The translations under genes and the position numbers were made by a program. DNA of 27,166 bases. Origin: Bin80 sp022820435 (lineage in GTDB: Bacteria > Bacteroidota > Rhodothermia > Rhodothermales > Bin80). Positions 1 through 7,634 of the stretch are shown one piece after another; position 1 is the stretch's first letter, and every line of letters begins with the position of its first letter. The notes beneath the pieces are model-generated. The model searched no databases. It was not told the origin of the DNA and was given only the letters and a program-made list of their open reading frames with translations. The stretch is taken from positions 1 to 27,166 of the forward strand of contig JAJEFL010000152.1 in NCBI GenBank assembly GCA_022820435.1, in the 5' to 3' direction.

Positions 1-312
1 TTCGGAATAATCTCTGCATAATCGTCTGGATATTTCGGCAATTCGTACGCTTAACGCAATGATTCTAACCGAACCTGATTTATAGAAGGATTCAAATAAA
101 TCATCTTGCTCCTCGGGCAAAGATACTGGTTTTCCGTCACATTTTCGTTTATAGACTTCAGCAATGGTAAAGGCTGATGTCGATAATGTGGCCCTCTTTT
201 CTTCAACCTCCGAAAGAACATGGGAGCATCTCCGAAATCTGTCATCGTCAGACTGATTAATCAAATCAATCCAGACACATGCATCCCAATAATACTTAGG
301 TATGTGTGTCAA
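1..312 (-). CDS. PIN-domain protein (VapC-like), 3' end cut by window edge
   Basis: This is an open frame of 104 codons running off the left edge. It starts at TTG 312-310, preceded by a good GGGAGGA ribosome site about 6 bases upstream, and it begins one base after the stop of the upstream gene, so the two are clearly co-translated. The protein opens with the PIN-type strand YYWDACVWIDLIN, carrying the first acidic residue (D10), and continues to TIAEVYKRK, carrying the second (E52). PIN domains are Mg-dependent ribonucleases and many are toxins of type II toxin-antitoxin pairs. The remaining acidic residues and the C-terminus lie outside the window. The non-ATG start makes the gene easy to miss; a different-frame ORF at 51-245 overlaps it and is a shadow. 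The PIN call is fairly sure; a toxin role is inferred from family and gene order. Confidence 0.8.
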   Translation of the reverse strand, partial: MTHIPKYYWDACVWIDLINQSDDDRFRRCSHVLSEVEEKRATLSTSAFTIAEVYKRKCDGKPVSLPEEQDDLFESFYKSGSVRIIALSVRIAEISRRLCRDYSE

Positions 313-313
313 A

Positions 314-1201
314 TTAATCCTCCCTCAGTCGGTCTAAATACTCTTCGGAGGGAAGTCCTTCGGAAAAATCAGGATCATGCAGCTCTTCAATGGATACATG
401 TTTACGATCAATGTAGGAGACCTCTCCGTCAGTTATATGAGTAATTTTTCCGTTGCTATCGTAATCAATCACTCCTTCTACCAAGACATCCTGCCGCTCC
501 CAGACGTGTTTAGCCCGTATTTTTTCATTCAAATTCTCAAGTGTGATCTTATCTACCTGACACCAAATACTGTCTTCGGTGTCGAAATCCTTAACGTAAA
601 TTGCCGGCTGTTTGTAGTAGGTACCCAACCGAAGTAACGAACCCATAATTGCGCCGTACTCCTGGTGGGCAAAAGTCGCCATTAGCAAATCTAATTTGCT
701 TGGTTTATTCAAGAGTTCAAGGCTGCGCTCTGCTGAATTATGGTCAATCGTCACCGGTTCAATCCCCCGCCCGAAATCATACTCAGTCATTTCTATGCCG
801 TTAGTATTTCGTTCTAAAAGTCGTCTGATCCTCTCTTGTTTCTTGTCGGAGAGGTTGTCGGGGCGAGACTGCAAAGAAGAAAGTTTCGTAAGCGTGGATG
901 CAATGTCTTCCACGATGGGGTCAATAACATCGTAAGCCAGTTCCTTGGTTTGGGTGTCAATTGGCTTCGCTGATATGACAAAGGGGGAACTGAATGTTGC
1001 ATTTTCAAGTACCCAGCGCACATGCTGCTGATCCTCATCAGACAACAATTCAAAGAAATCCCATACCTGCTGCATGGCATCCTGAATCGTTAGATTCCCA
1101 GATCCTGATCTACTCGGAGAGATTGATATTTGAACTGATTTCTTCACTTTTACAGGGCTTGGATAGATTATTAGTACACATAAGCCAGGCAAGATGTTCA
1201 A
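314..1201 (-). CDS. Unrecognised protein upstream of a PIN-domain gene (possible antitoxin or partner)
   Basis: This encodes up to 295 residues from TTG 1201, and I do not recognise the family. The start is uncertain: neither TTG 1201 nor the in-frame GTG at 1147 has a clear ribosome site. The predicted protein is soluble, with no signal peptide past the doubtful first 18 residues. An acidic/helical N-terminal half (about 40-130) is followed by a mixed alpha/beta C-terminal half (about 150-290). The gene ends one base before the TTG start of the PIN-domain gene, so the pair is a bicistronic unit. That order (larger protein first, PIN nuclease second) fits an antitoxin-toxin pair. At this length the protein would be unusually large for a classical VapB antitoxin, so it could also be a different kind of PIN partner. 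Confidence 0.7.
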   Translation of the reverse strand: MNILPGLCVLIIYPSPVKVKKSVQISISPSRSGSGNLTIQDAMQQVWDFFELLSDEDQQHVRWVLENATFSSPFVISAKPIDTQTKELAYDVIDPIVEDIASTLTKLSSLQSRPDNLSDKKQERIRRLLERNTNGIEMTEYDFGRGIEPVTIDHNSAERSLELLNKPSKLDLLMATFAHQEYGAIMGSLLRLGTYYKQPAIYVKDFDTEDSIWCQVDKITLENLNEKIRAKHVWERQDVLVEGVIDYDSNGKITHITDGEVSYIDRKHVSIEELHDPDFSEGLPSEEYLDRLRED

Positions 1202-1355
1202 GGTGCAGCAAATTTTCCACTGCGAAACAAATCATACTGGCTCATTTTGGTGAATATGCATCTGAACAGAACCATCAAAAACTACAAGACATATTCTTCG
1301 TAGATTGGCAAAATCACCACGGTATGTAGGCTTAAAACGATTCTGCCTGTATCCG

Positions 1356-2459
1356 TTAAATCAATAACACACCCAGGAGGGCACCGCCCCCGACGAGCCA
1401 GACCGCGTTGACCTTGAAGCGCAGGCTCGCAACCGCAGCAAGTAAAAAGATGACTGCTGGAGCCCAGCCCGTCAGCACACTGATCCCTAACCGGATCGTG
1501 ACTACAAGCATCAAAGCAACCGCGCTCACATTCACCGCATCCAGAAATGACCCCATCAGCGTTGACCTACGCAGACGGGGGATGAGCGGGTTCAGAATAC
1601 TGACAAAGACAAAGGACGGCAGAAAAATGGCGGCCGTGGCAATCAATCCGCCCTGCCAGCCATCCAGAAATACGCCAATGAAGGTGGCCGTAGTGAGTAC
1701 GGGGCCCGGTGTGAACTGACCGATCGCAATTGCATCCAGTAACTGCTGCTCGGTCAACCAGCCATAGGTCTGTACCAGACCGCCTTCCAGGAAGGCAATC
1801 AGAACGTATCCACTGCCATAGAGGACCGAGCCCACCTTGAGAAAAAACCAGCCGAGCGTCCAGATACTGTACTCCACCTTGGGGGTCTGCAGTAATCCAG
1901 GCAAAAAGGGCAGGACTGCACTGATCGCCGTCAAGCGGCGGCGCCAGAAATAAAGCCCGCCAAGCCCCAGCAGCCCTCCCGCTAACATGGCAAGGACCTC
2001 GTTCACCCCAAGCAGCAGCCCAATTGCCACCGCTGCACCAATCGGAACCAGTGACCATGCTTTTACAGCAGATTTTCCCAGCCGCCACAGCGCTCCCAGA
2101 ATGATTGCGAGTACGGCCGGTTTAATGCCGCGAAGGAACGGTTCTACTTCCGGGATCGCACCATATTCAGCATACAGCCATCCGAGTACACCTGTCATCA
2201 GGGCAGCGGGCAGAATGAAACAGAGCCCGGCAACGACCATACCCCCGAATCCGCGCTGCTCATAACCGACATGCATCGCCATTTCGGTTGAGTTGGGACC
2301 GGGGATCAGGTTGGTTGCACCGACCAGATCCAGAAAGTGCTCCCGGGTAAGCCACTTGCGGCGGGTAACGACTTCATCATCCATCATCGCAATGACCGCA
2401 GCGGGGCCGCCGAATCCAATAAAACCTAATTTGAGGAAAAGCCGTATAAGTTCATTCAT
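1356..2459 (-). CDS. chrA: Chromate transporter, ChrA family (two-domain form)
   Basis: A 367-residue polytopic inner-membrane protein of the CHR family, which exports chromate or related oxyanions by ion-coupled antiport. The N-terminal CHR half shows the signature GFIGFGGP near residue 13, then ATNLIPGPNSTEMAMHVGY at about 48-66. The C-terminal half repeats the pattern with KVGSVLYGSGYVL, WLTEQQLLDAIAIGQFTPGP and later spans, so both halves of the long-chain form are present, near the usual 370-400 residues. Its ATG start lies against the ribosome site of the divergent DCC-family gene and has no clear Shine-Dalgarno of its own. The family match is strong; actual substrate specificity cannot be read from sequence. 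Confidence 0.93.
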   Translation of the reverse strand: MNELIRLFLKLGFIGFGGPAAVIAMMDDEVVTRRKWLTREHFLDLVGATNLIPGPNSTEMAMHVGYEQRGFGGMVVAGLCFILPAALMTGVLGWLYAEYGAIPEVEPFLRGIKPAVLAIILGALWRLGKSAVKAWSLVPIGAAVAIGLLLGVNEVLAMLAGGLLGLGGLYFWRRRLTAISAVLPFLPGLLQTPKVEYSIWTLGWFFLKVGSVLYGSGYVLIAFLEGGLVQTYGWLTEQQLLDAIAIGQFTPGPVLTTATFIGVFLDGWQGGLIATAAIFLPSFVFVSILNPLIPRLRRSTLMGSFLDAVNVSAVALMLVVTIRLGISVLTGWAPAVIFLLAAVASLRFKVNAVWLVGGGALLGVLLI

Positions 2460-2473
2460 GGAGGTGTGATCTT
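2460..2473 (+). promoter_or_regulatory. Ribosome site of the DCC-family gene, abutting the divergent chrA start
   Basis: GGAGGTG at 2460-2466 is a good Shine-Dalgarno for the ATG at 2474. On the other strand chrA starts at 2459. Only 14 bases separate the two start codons, so each promoter must lie inside the opposite gene, or one message is leaderless. Confidence 0.6.
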
Positions 2474-2806
2474 ATGGACAAAAAGGCTGAGTTGAGATAT
2501 GACGGTACATGCGAATTCTGCAATCACTCAGTGAATTGGCTGCGCAGGCATGATCACCATAACCGTCTATCATTTGAGAAACTTCCACCTAATGCTTCAT
2601 GTGTTACTTTGAGTGACATTGAAGGGGATTGGGAAGCGTCTACGGCGGCCCTTCGTGCATTGAAGCATTTGGAAGGGCTATGGGGTATCGTCGCACAGGT
2701 GCTCATGATCTTTCCCAGGCCTTTTCGTGATGCAGTTTACCGGATGATTGCAAGACGGCGACATCTCATTGCTGGTTCTGGAGGAGCTCGAAATACCGCT
2801 GAATAA
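2474..2806 (+). CDS. DCC-family (DUF393) thiol-disulfide oxidoreductase-like protein
   Basis: A 110-residue protein starting at an ATG behind GGAGGTG. Residues 10-16 read DGTCEFC, the CxxC-like redox motif (C13, C16) at the end of the first strand that defines the DCC/DUF393 family, followed by an NWLRRHD helix start. These small thioredoxin-fold-like proteins are predicted thiol-disulfide oxidoreductases and no membrane span is seen here. The length is typical. It is divergent from chrA, and its 3' end overlaps the 3' end of the convergent DUF4175 gene by 41 bases (2766-2806), so the last 13 or so residues share DNA with that gene's C-terminus. The substrate is unknown. Confidence 0.88.
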   Translation: MDKKAELRYDGTCEFCNHSVNWLRRHDHHNRLSFEKLPPNASCVTLSDIEGDWEASTAALRALKHLEGLWGIVAQVLMIFPRPFRDAVYRMIARRRHLIAGSGGARNTAE

Positions 2807-5800
2807 GTTCCTGGTAATCTTTTGCATACCCGCTTTCCAGAGCATTCATCAGTGCATGTCGCAGTTCGTCCCCGGTCATGTTTTGCTGTAGTTGTACCGG
2901 GCTCGTACGATCAATCTCGGATCCTTGACGACCTTCACGCTTCCTTTCCCGGCCCCGTTCCTGCAGGCTGCGTGATGCGTCAAGAAGTCGGGTCAGAATT
3001 TGCTGCTGACGCTGCCTCGTTGGGCGATTCACCTGACCAGACTGTAGTTCCTGAATGGACTCTTCCATCTGCTGTGCAATGCGTTCAAGGTCACCGGCCA
3101 ACTGATTGGCCAGATCACGCTCCTGTGCCATTTCGGTGAGTTGGCGACGCATGGCTTCCTGTTGTCCGGCGATTTGTTGCAGGCGCTGCTGCATGTCGGC
3201 GGTCAGCCGCTCCCCTGGCTGTCGTCCAAAAAATTCCTCAAGTGCCTGATTTAACTGTTCCTGTTGTGCAGCCATCTCCTGAAGTTGCTGAATCATCTGC
3301 TCCATTGACATCCCGCCGCCACTACTCGATGAAGAATTCATGAGCTGGTCAAGAAGGTCACTCAAAAGCAATGCCAGATTATTCAGATTGGTCATTGCCT
3401 GTGCCGCGTAGGATTCAGCAGTGTTGCTGTCACGCTCCGTTAATGCAGTTGTAGTGGAAGCCATGTGGAAGATTGCGTTGCCTGCAAACTGCTGGACATT
3501 TCGGGACAGTTGCGGCAAACTCCGGCCGAGTGACTGAATCGAGTCTGCAACGACTGCACCACCTGCTTCCAGGATGGATTGTGCCTGTGCAAAATCACGC
3601 AGTAAGGGACTTTCCTGTGCAGCATCTGCAATCTTGCGCCGTAGTTCTTCCTGATCATGGGATAACCGGAGGACATTGCTCAAAATCAACTTGAGTGCGG
3701 AGAGATTGATCTGCATCTGCTGCCCCTGCATTCCACTCTGGATGTTTTGGAGATCCGATTGCAACTGTTGCATGCTCTGACTCATCTGCTGTTGTCCCTG
3801 ATTGGCCTGCTGCATCTGCCCGGACTGCATCTGCCGGGCATTCTGCTGCATATTTTCGGGAAGTTCCTGCGCCTGCGTTTGCTCGTTGAGCTGCTTCATC
3901 TGGCTTGTGGGGGCCCGCTGAAGTTCTTGCATTCGATCTGAGATTTCCTCCATTTTCTCTTCAAGGGAACTCATCTCATCCGATGCTAGCATCTGCTCAT
4001 CTGCAAGATCATCTGAAGGTTCTTGGGCATTCTCTGTACTGGTTTGCTCTGCAAGCTCCTCCTGCACCTGTTGCAGATCTTCCGCCCGCCGGGCGGCTTC
4101 TTCCAGCTGCTGCTGCACTTGAAAATTTTTGAACAGTTCCAGTGCACGCTCTATACGCTCCTGAAACATCTCTTCGTTGAAATCAAATTTCTCCAGTGAT
4201 TCCTGCATCGCAGCAGGATCAAGTTCCGAGAGGGCTTCCTGCAATTCTTGTAATGCCTCCATGAGTTCGGGGGAGTTAATCTCTTCGGTCACATTCTGGA
4301 GTTCCTGGAACAGGTCCAATAGTTCGTCGCTGACCAAGTCATGGTCTTCCATCTGCTGCGCCGCGTCGGCCATATTGTTGGCGAGTTCCTCCACACGGCT
4401 TTGGAGTTCTTCCTGTGCCTGTTGTAACCCTTCAAGGTTTTGGCGGTCATCCCAGTTGGCATCCTGTTTTCTGCGGAGTTCATCTTTGAGTTCGTCAAAC
4501 TCCTCACGTACCTGCTCCGCCTCTTCTAACAAAGATTCTAGGCCGGACTCGGTCTCATCCTGGGTTGCTTCCAGCGCTTCGTATCGTTCCGTGATGGACG
4601 GGAGACGAAGTTCCTGGGTTGCACTGGAGTTCTTTTTGGGGCCGTTGTACCCGTCATTATCCCAGATCGTTACGAAATAACTGATCACATCTCCAGGAAC
4701 AATGTCCAGACCGGTCGTCAGATCCAGATCCCAGAGATATTGTACTTCGGGATTTGCCGGGAGTGGGAGTTCCATTTCCTGGAAGGAATCCATGGTATCT
4801 CCAAAGCGGCTCTCTGAATGCCGCCAGAAAAGGGTAAAGCGTGAAAATCCATAATCATCCTGAACCCGAATGGTCAGGGGAACAAGGAGTTCAAAATCCA
4901 TGTCCGTCCGGGGAGCCGGTGCGATGAGTTCAACCGAGGGATAGCGGTCATACAGCGGGGTGACCGAGTACGTGATCGGATCAAGGTTACGGACACCATT
5001 GGACGATTCCAGCAATATGCGGTAACTGGTTTCATCACGGACCGTAATTGTTCCTGTGAAGTTTTCAAGAATAATATCATTACGATCCGAGTCCAGCGAA
5101 AGCCAGGCGCGGGTCCCTGAAATACTTGATCGGATTCGAATGTCGGCCAGGGTCCCCTGCAATGCGGTAATATTCCCTGTTCCAGGAGGGAGTTCTTCCG
5201 AGGGAAGTCCAGAATAGGACGGGGGATGCAGGGTGACTTGCAGATTTCTGAGAACCGGACGATCAATGACCTCAACCTGATACCAGTCCGATGTAACAGG
5301 GCCGGATAACGCACGGTACCGCAGCGGCAGGCGTAAATTGTTTTCCTCATGAATAAAACGGCCGAGTGAATCAGCCCGAACGATTTGGGACCGTACGCGG
5401 GTTTCGCCAATTACATTTAGTTCAAAGGTCACCATTTCCGGGATTTCCGAACCTGCTGCCTTGGCAGTTATCAGCAGGGAATCGCCTTTGGTCACTTCGG
5501 TATTGCCGGGGGTGATCAAGAGAGAAAATGGGGCGGGGCGCTCAAAGGCTGTACCGGGCGAGAACAGGCGGACGGAGGCATCCCGGAACCCCTGCGGTGC
5601 TGCAAGAACCAGCATTGCAAGCAATCCAAGCGGAATAACTGCATATCGGCTCCAGGAGATTGGCCGTTGCCAACTGACTCGTTCAACGAGTGGAAGCTTC
5701 GATACTTCTGTATCAAGCGCCCGTACCGCATGATCCACCAGGGGCTGTGGCGCAGGACTTGCATCCCCATTACACAACTCAAGCAGTGACACCAATTGAT

Positions 5801-6125
5801 TCTGCAGCGCGGGTTGCTTCCCGGCTACCGTGCATGCAATACGTTTGTATTGTGAGCGGCGGAGCCATCCTTGAATCCAGGGGCGAATGACAAGCCAAAA
5901 AAGAAGGGCACCTGCCGCAACAATCCATGTCCAAAAAAATACACCACGCCAGGGGGTTGGCATCCAGAAACGCATCTCAAGGATCAAGAGCAGGGCGAAT
6001 CCACTTGCTGCAGTAATAATGAGCAGAACCAGACCGATGATCACACGCTCTGTGATTAGACGGTTCCAGCAAGCCCGAAGCCGGGTCTGGATCCCATTCA
6101 GGACGTATCTGGACTCATTACTCAT
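2766..6125 (-). CDS. DUF4175-family membrane protein with very long glutamine-rich coiled coil
   Basis: A 1119-residue protein from ATG 6125; a TTG three bases earlier is also possible and neither has a strong ribosome site. The N-terminus has membrane spans at about 29-50, 63-83 and 162-178. Next is a beta-rich, probably Ig-like extracytoplasmic part (about 195-510). After that comes a very long acidic, Q/E/L/M-rich helical region (about 520-1110) with runs of QQ and a short SSSSSGGG linker near 925, typical coiled-coil composition. The overall plan matches the large DUF4175 proteins of Bacteroidota/Rhodothermota. Function is unknown in the family; an envelope role is inferred from topology. 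It stands alone, convergent with the DCC-family gene and divergent from the ATPase gene at 6276. Confidence 0.85.
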   Translation of the reverse strand: MSNESRYVLNGIQTRLRACWNRLITERVIIGLVLLIITAASGFALLLILEMRFWMPTPWRGVFFWTWIVAAGALLFWLVIRPWIQGWLRRSQYKRIACTVAGKQPALQNQLVSLLELCNGDASPAPQPLVDHAVRALDTEVSKLPLVERVSWQRPISWSRYAVIPLGLLAMLVLAAPQGFRDASVRLFSPGTAFERPAPFSLLITPGNTEVTKGDSLLITAKAAGSEIPEMVTFELNVIGETRVRSQIVRADSLGRFIHEENNLRLPLRYRALSGPVTSDWYQVEVIDRPVLRNLQVTLHPPSYSGLPSEELPPGTGNITALQGTLADIRIRSSISGTRAWLSLDSDRNDIILENFTGTITVRDETSYRILLESSNGVRNLDPITYSVTPLYDRYPSVELIAPAPRTDMDFELLVPLTIRVQDDYGFSRFTLFWRHSESRFGDTMDSFQEMELPLPANPEVQYLWDLDLTTGLDIVPGDVISYFVTIWDNDGYNGPKKNSSATQELRLPSITERYEALEATQDETESGLESLLEEAEQVREEFDELKDELRRKQDANWDDRQNLEGLQQAQEELQSRVEELANNMADAAQQMEDHDLVSDELLDLFQELQNVTEEINSPELMEALQELQEALSELDPAAMQESLEKFDFNEEMFQERIERALELFKNFQVQQQLEEAARRAEDLQQVQEELAEQTSTENAQEPSDDLADEQMLASDEMSSLEEKMEEISDRMQELQRAPTSQMKQLNEQTQAQELPENMQQNARQMQSGQMQQANQGQQQMSQSMQQLQSDLQNIQSGMQGQQMQINLSALKLILSNVLRLSHDQEELRRKIADAAQESPLLRDFAQAQSILEAGGAVVADSIQSLGRSLPQLSRNVQQFAGNAIFHMASTTTALTERDSNTAESYAAQAMTNLNNLALLLSDLLDQLMNSSSSSGGGMSMEQMIQQLQEMAAQQEQLNQALEEFFGRQPGERLTADMQQRLQQIAGQQEAMRRQLTEMAQERDLANQLAGDLERIAQQMEESIQELQSGQVNRPTRQRQQQILTRLLDASRSLQERGRERKREGRQGSEIDRTSPVQLQQNMTGDELRHALMNALESGYAKDYQELIQRYFELLQNQQ

Positions 6126-6275
6126 CAAAGCAGTTTACCGTGCGTGATTCGAACGGTTTCAGTCTTCTTTCATGTTCAATGACATTACTTATATCCATGC
6201 GATATATGAGTGTGGCGGGAACCTCAGCGCCCTGCACAGCGTCCAATCCCCCCAATAACCTCCTGTCATCGCACC

Positions 6276-7499
6276 ATGAGCAAGCCATCCGACCTTATCC
6301 CGCCGGAGCGTCCGTTCGCCTCTGACCGTGGTGTTGCGAAGTACTTTCACGGACGGAAAGATATTCTGCAGAAATTTACCGATCAGATGCGGGAGGCAAA
6401 GAGGACGGGTGGCGGTACAATCTTCCTTGTTCAGGCCGCGCCCGGTGCGGGCAAAACTGCGCTGCTTGCCGAGTGCCGGCGTATTGCGGAGTTGGCGAAG
6501 TGGGAAACCGCAGAAATCAATTCTTCCGATCTCTGGGATACGAACACGCTGCTTGAATCACTGGATCAGGAGACGAAGCAGAAGGAAGGCGGATGGAGCG
6601 GGCATCTGGAGGGGGGAGTGGATGTGCCAGGAGTGGGGAGTATGAAGGCGGGCGGGGGATACGAATCAAAAAAAATAGATACCCCGCGCACCACGCTGGA
6701 TGTGCTAAAAGACGGGAAAGAGGCACTGCTCCTCATTCTGGATGAGGCGCAATGTCTAGCGGAGGACATTCCGCCCCACCCAAGTGATCGGCGCACTCGA
6801 ACCCGCGTACTGCTTGATAATATCCACAACGGGAAAGTTAAGCGTCCTGTGATTCTGCTTGCGGGTGGTTTGGGGTTTACCGAAAGTGTGTTTGAATCTT
6901 TGGCGGTGTCACGGATAGAAGGAGACGCATTCGTTGGCCTGGGTCCGCTCAGTGAAGCATCCACTCGGTTGGTGATCAAAGATTGGCTCGTCAATGAGGG
7001 TGGGGCAGAGGGGAATCCCAATCCCTGGATTGACAAAATCTCACCGGAAACGAACGGCTGGCCCCAACACATTCTGGCGTATATGAAGCCTGCAATACGG
7101 TACCTGGGGGCGAACGAGGGCAAGATGACCCCGACAGGGCTGAAGGATGTGCTGGAGGAAGGGCGCGAACGACGGGTACAGTACTATACGCGGAGGGCAA
7201 AGGGATTGACTCGAATGCAGCGTGAGGCAATTGCAGGATTCCTCTTTACAATCCCGGAGGGAAAGCGTTTCGCGAGGGAAGACCTTGTAGCCGTACTCAA
7301 AGAGGATTTAGGTAGCGAAGCCAAGGCGGATAGCATCTTCGACAAGGTATTCCGCAAGGGGATACTGGACGAGCGAGACGGGGACTATATCGTTCCGATC
7401 CCTTCCATGCACAACTGGTTCGTGGACGAATACGGCCCCAGCCGGGATATGTCTATCCGCCCGGTGGAGATACCATCGTCTGACCACGGGCTAGGATAA
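6276..7499 (+). CDS. AAA/STAND-like P-loop ATPase with C-terminal winged-helix-like tail (intact copy)
   Basis: A 407-residue soluble protein from ATG 6276. A GTG at 6210 would add 22 low-complexity residues absent from the paralogue at 23985-25229, so the ATG is preferred. It opens with YFHGRKDIL (23-31), resembling the lead-in of AAA_16/Orc1-like ATPases. Walker A is APGAGKT (55-61), Walker B is LLLILDEAQ (151-159, with D156-E157) and a sensor-like LLAGGLG lies near 194-200. The C-terminal third (about 285-385) looks helical, ends with VPIPSMHNWF and may be a winged helix. Close relatives are the frameshifted copy at 23985-25229 and a fossil at 26873-27055, so the gene belongs to a locally multiplied family. 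The ATPase call is firm; the role (regulator, defence, mobile-element accessory) is unknown. Confidence 0.85.
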   Translation: MSKPSDLIPPERPFASDRGVAKYFHGRKDILQKFTDQMREAKRTGGGTIFLVQAAPGAGKTALLAECRRIAELAKWETAEINSSDLWDTNTLLESLDQETKQKEGGWSGHLEGGVDVPGVGSMKAGGGYESKKIDTPRTTLDVLKDGKEALLLILDEAQCLAEDIPPHPSDRRTRTRVLLDNIHNGKVKRPVILLAGGLGFTESVFESLAVSRIEGDAFVGLGPLSEASTRLVIKDWLVNEGGAEGNPNPWIDKISPETNGWPQHILAYMKPAIRYLGANEGKMTPTGLKDVLEEGRERRVQYYTRRAKGLTRMQREAIAGFLFTIPEGKRFAREDLVAVLKEDLGSEAKADSIFDKVFRKGILDERDGDYIVPIPSMHNWFVDEYGPSRDMSIRPVEIPSSDHGLG

Positions 7500-7594
7500 T
7501 AAGCAGCGTGAACGCAACTGCAATATCATGCCTATCCGCCACCTATCTCCCGCTGACCGCCCGCTTTTACTCACATAGAATTCTCTAATTGATT

Positions 7595-7615
7595 ACAGGA
7601 TCGTCCTGTTTTTTT
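7595..7615 (+). terminator. Rho-independent terminator between the ATPase gene and glgC
   Basis: A perfect 6-bp stem, ACAGGA (7595-7600) and TCCTGT (7604-7609), with a TCG loop is followed directly by a seven-T run (7609-7615). The stem is short but the geometry is textbook. It ends about 20 bases before the glgC start, so it either terminates ATPase transcription or acts as a leader attenuator for glgC. Confidence 0.65.
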
Positions 7616-7634
7616 ATGAATCATCGAAACTCAC

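Noticed and set aside
51..245. 64-residue minus-strand frame at the left edge
   Set aside because: It overlaps, in another frame, the PIN-domain frame that starts at TTG 312 with a good ribosome site and recognisable motifs.
4177..4680. 167-residue Ser-rich plus-strand frame
   Set aside because: It is antisense to the Q/E-rich coiled coil of the DUF4175 gene; the Ser/Cys-rich composition is the mirror of that coding sequence.
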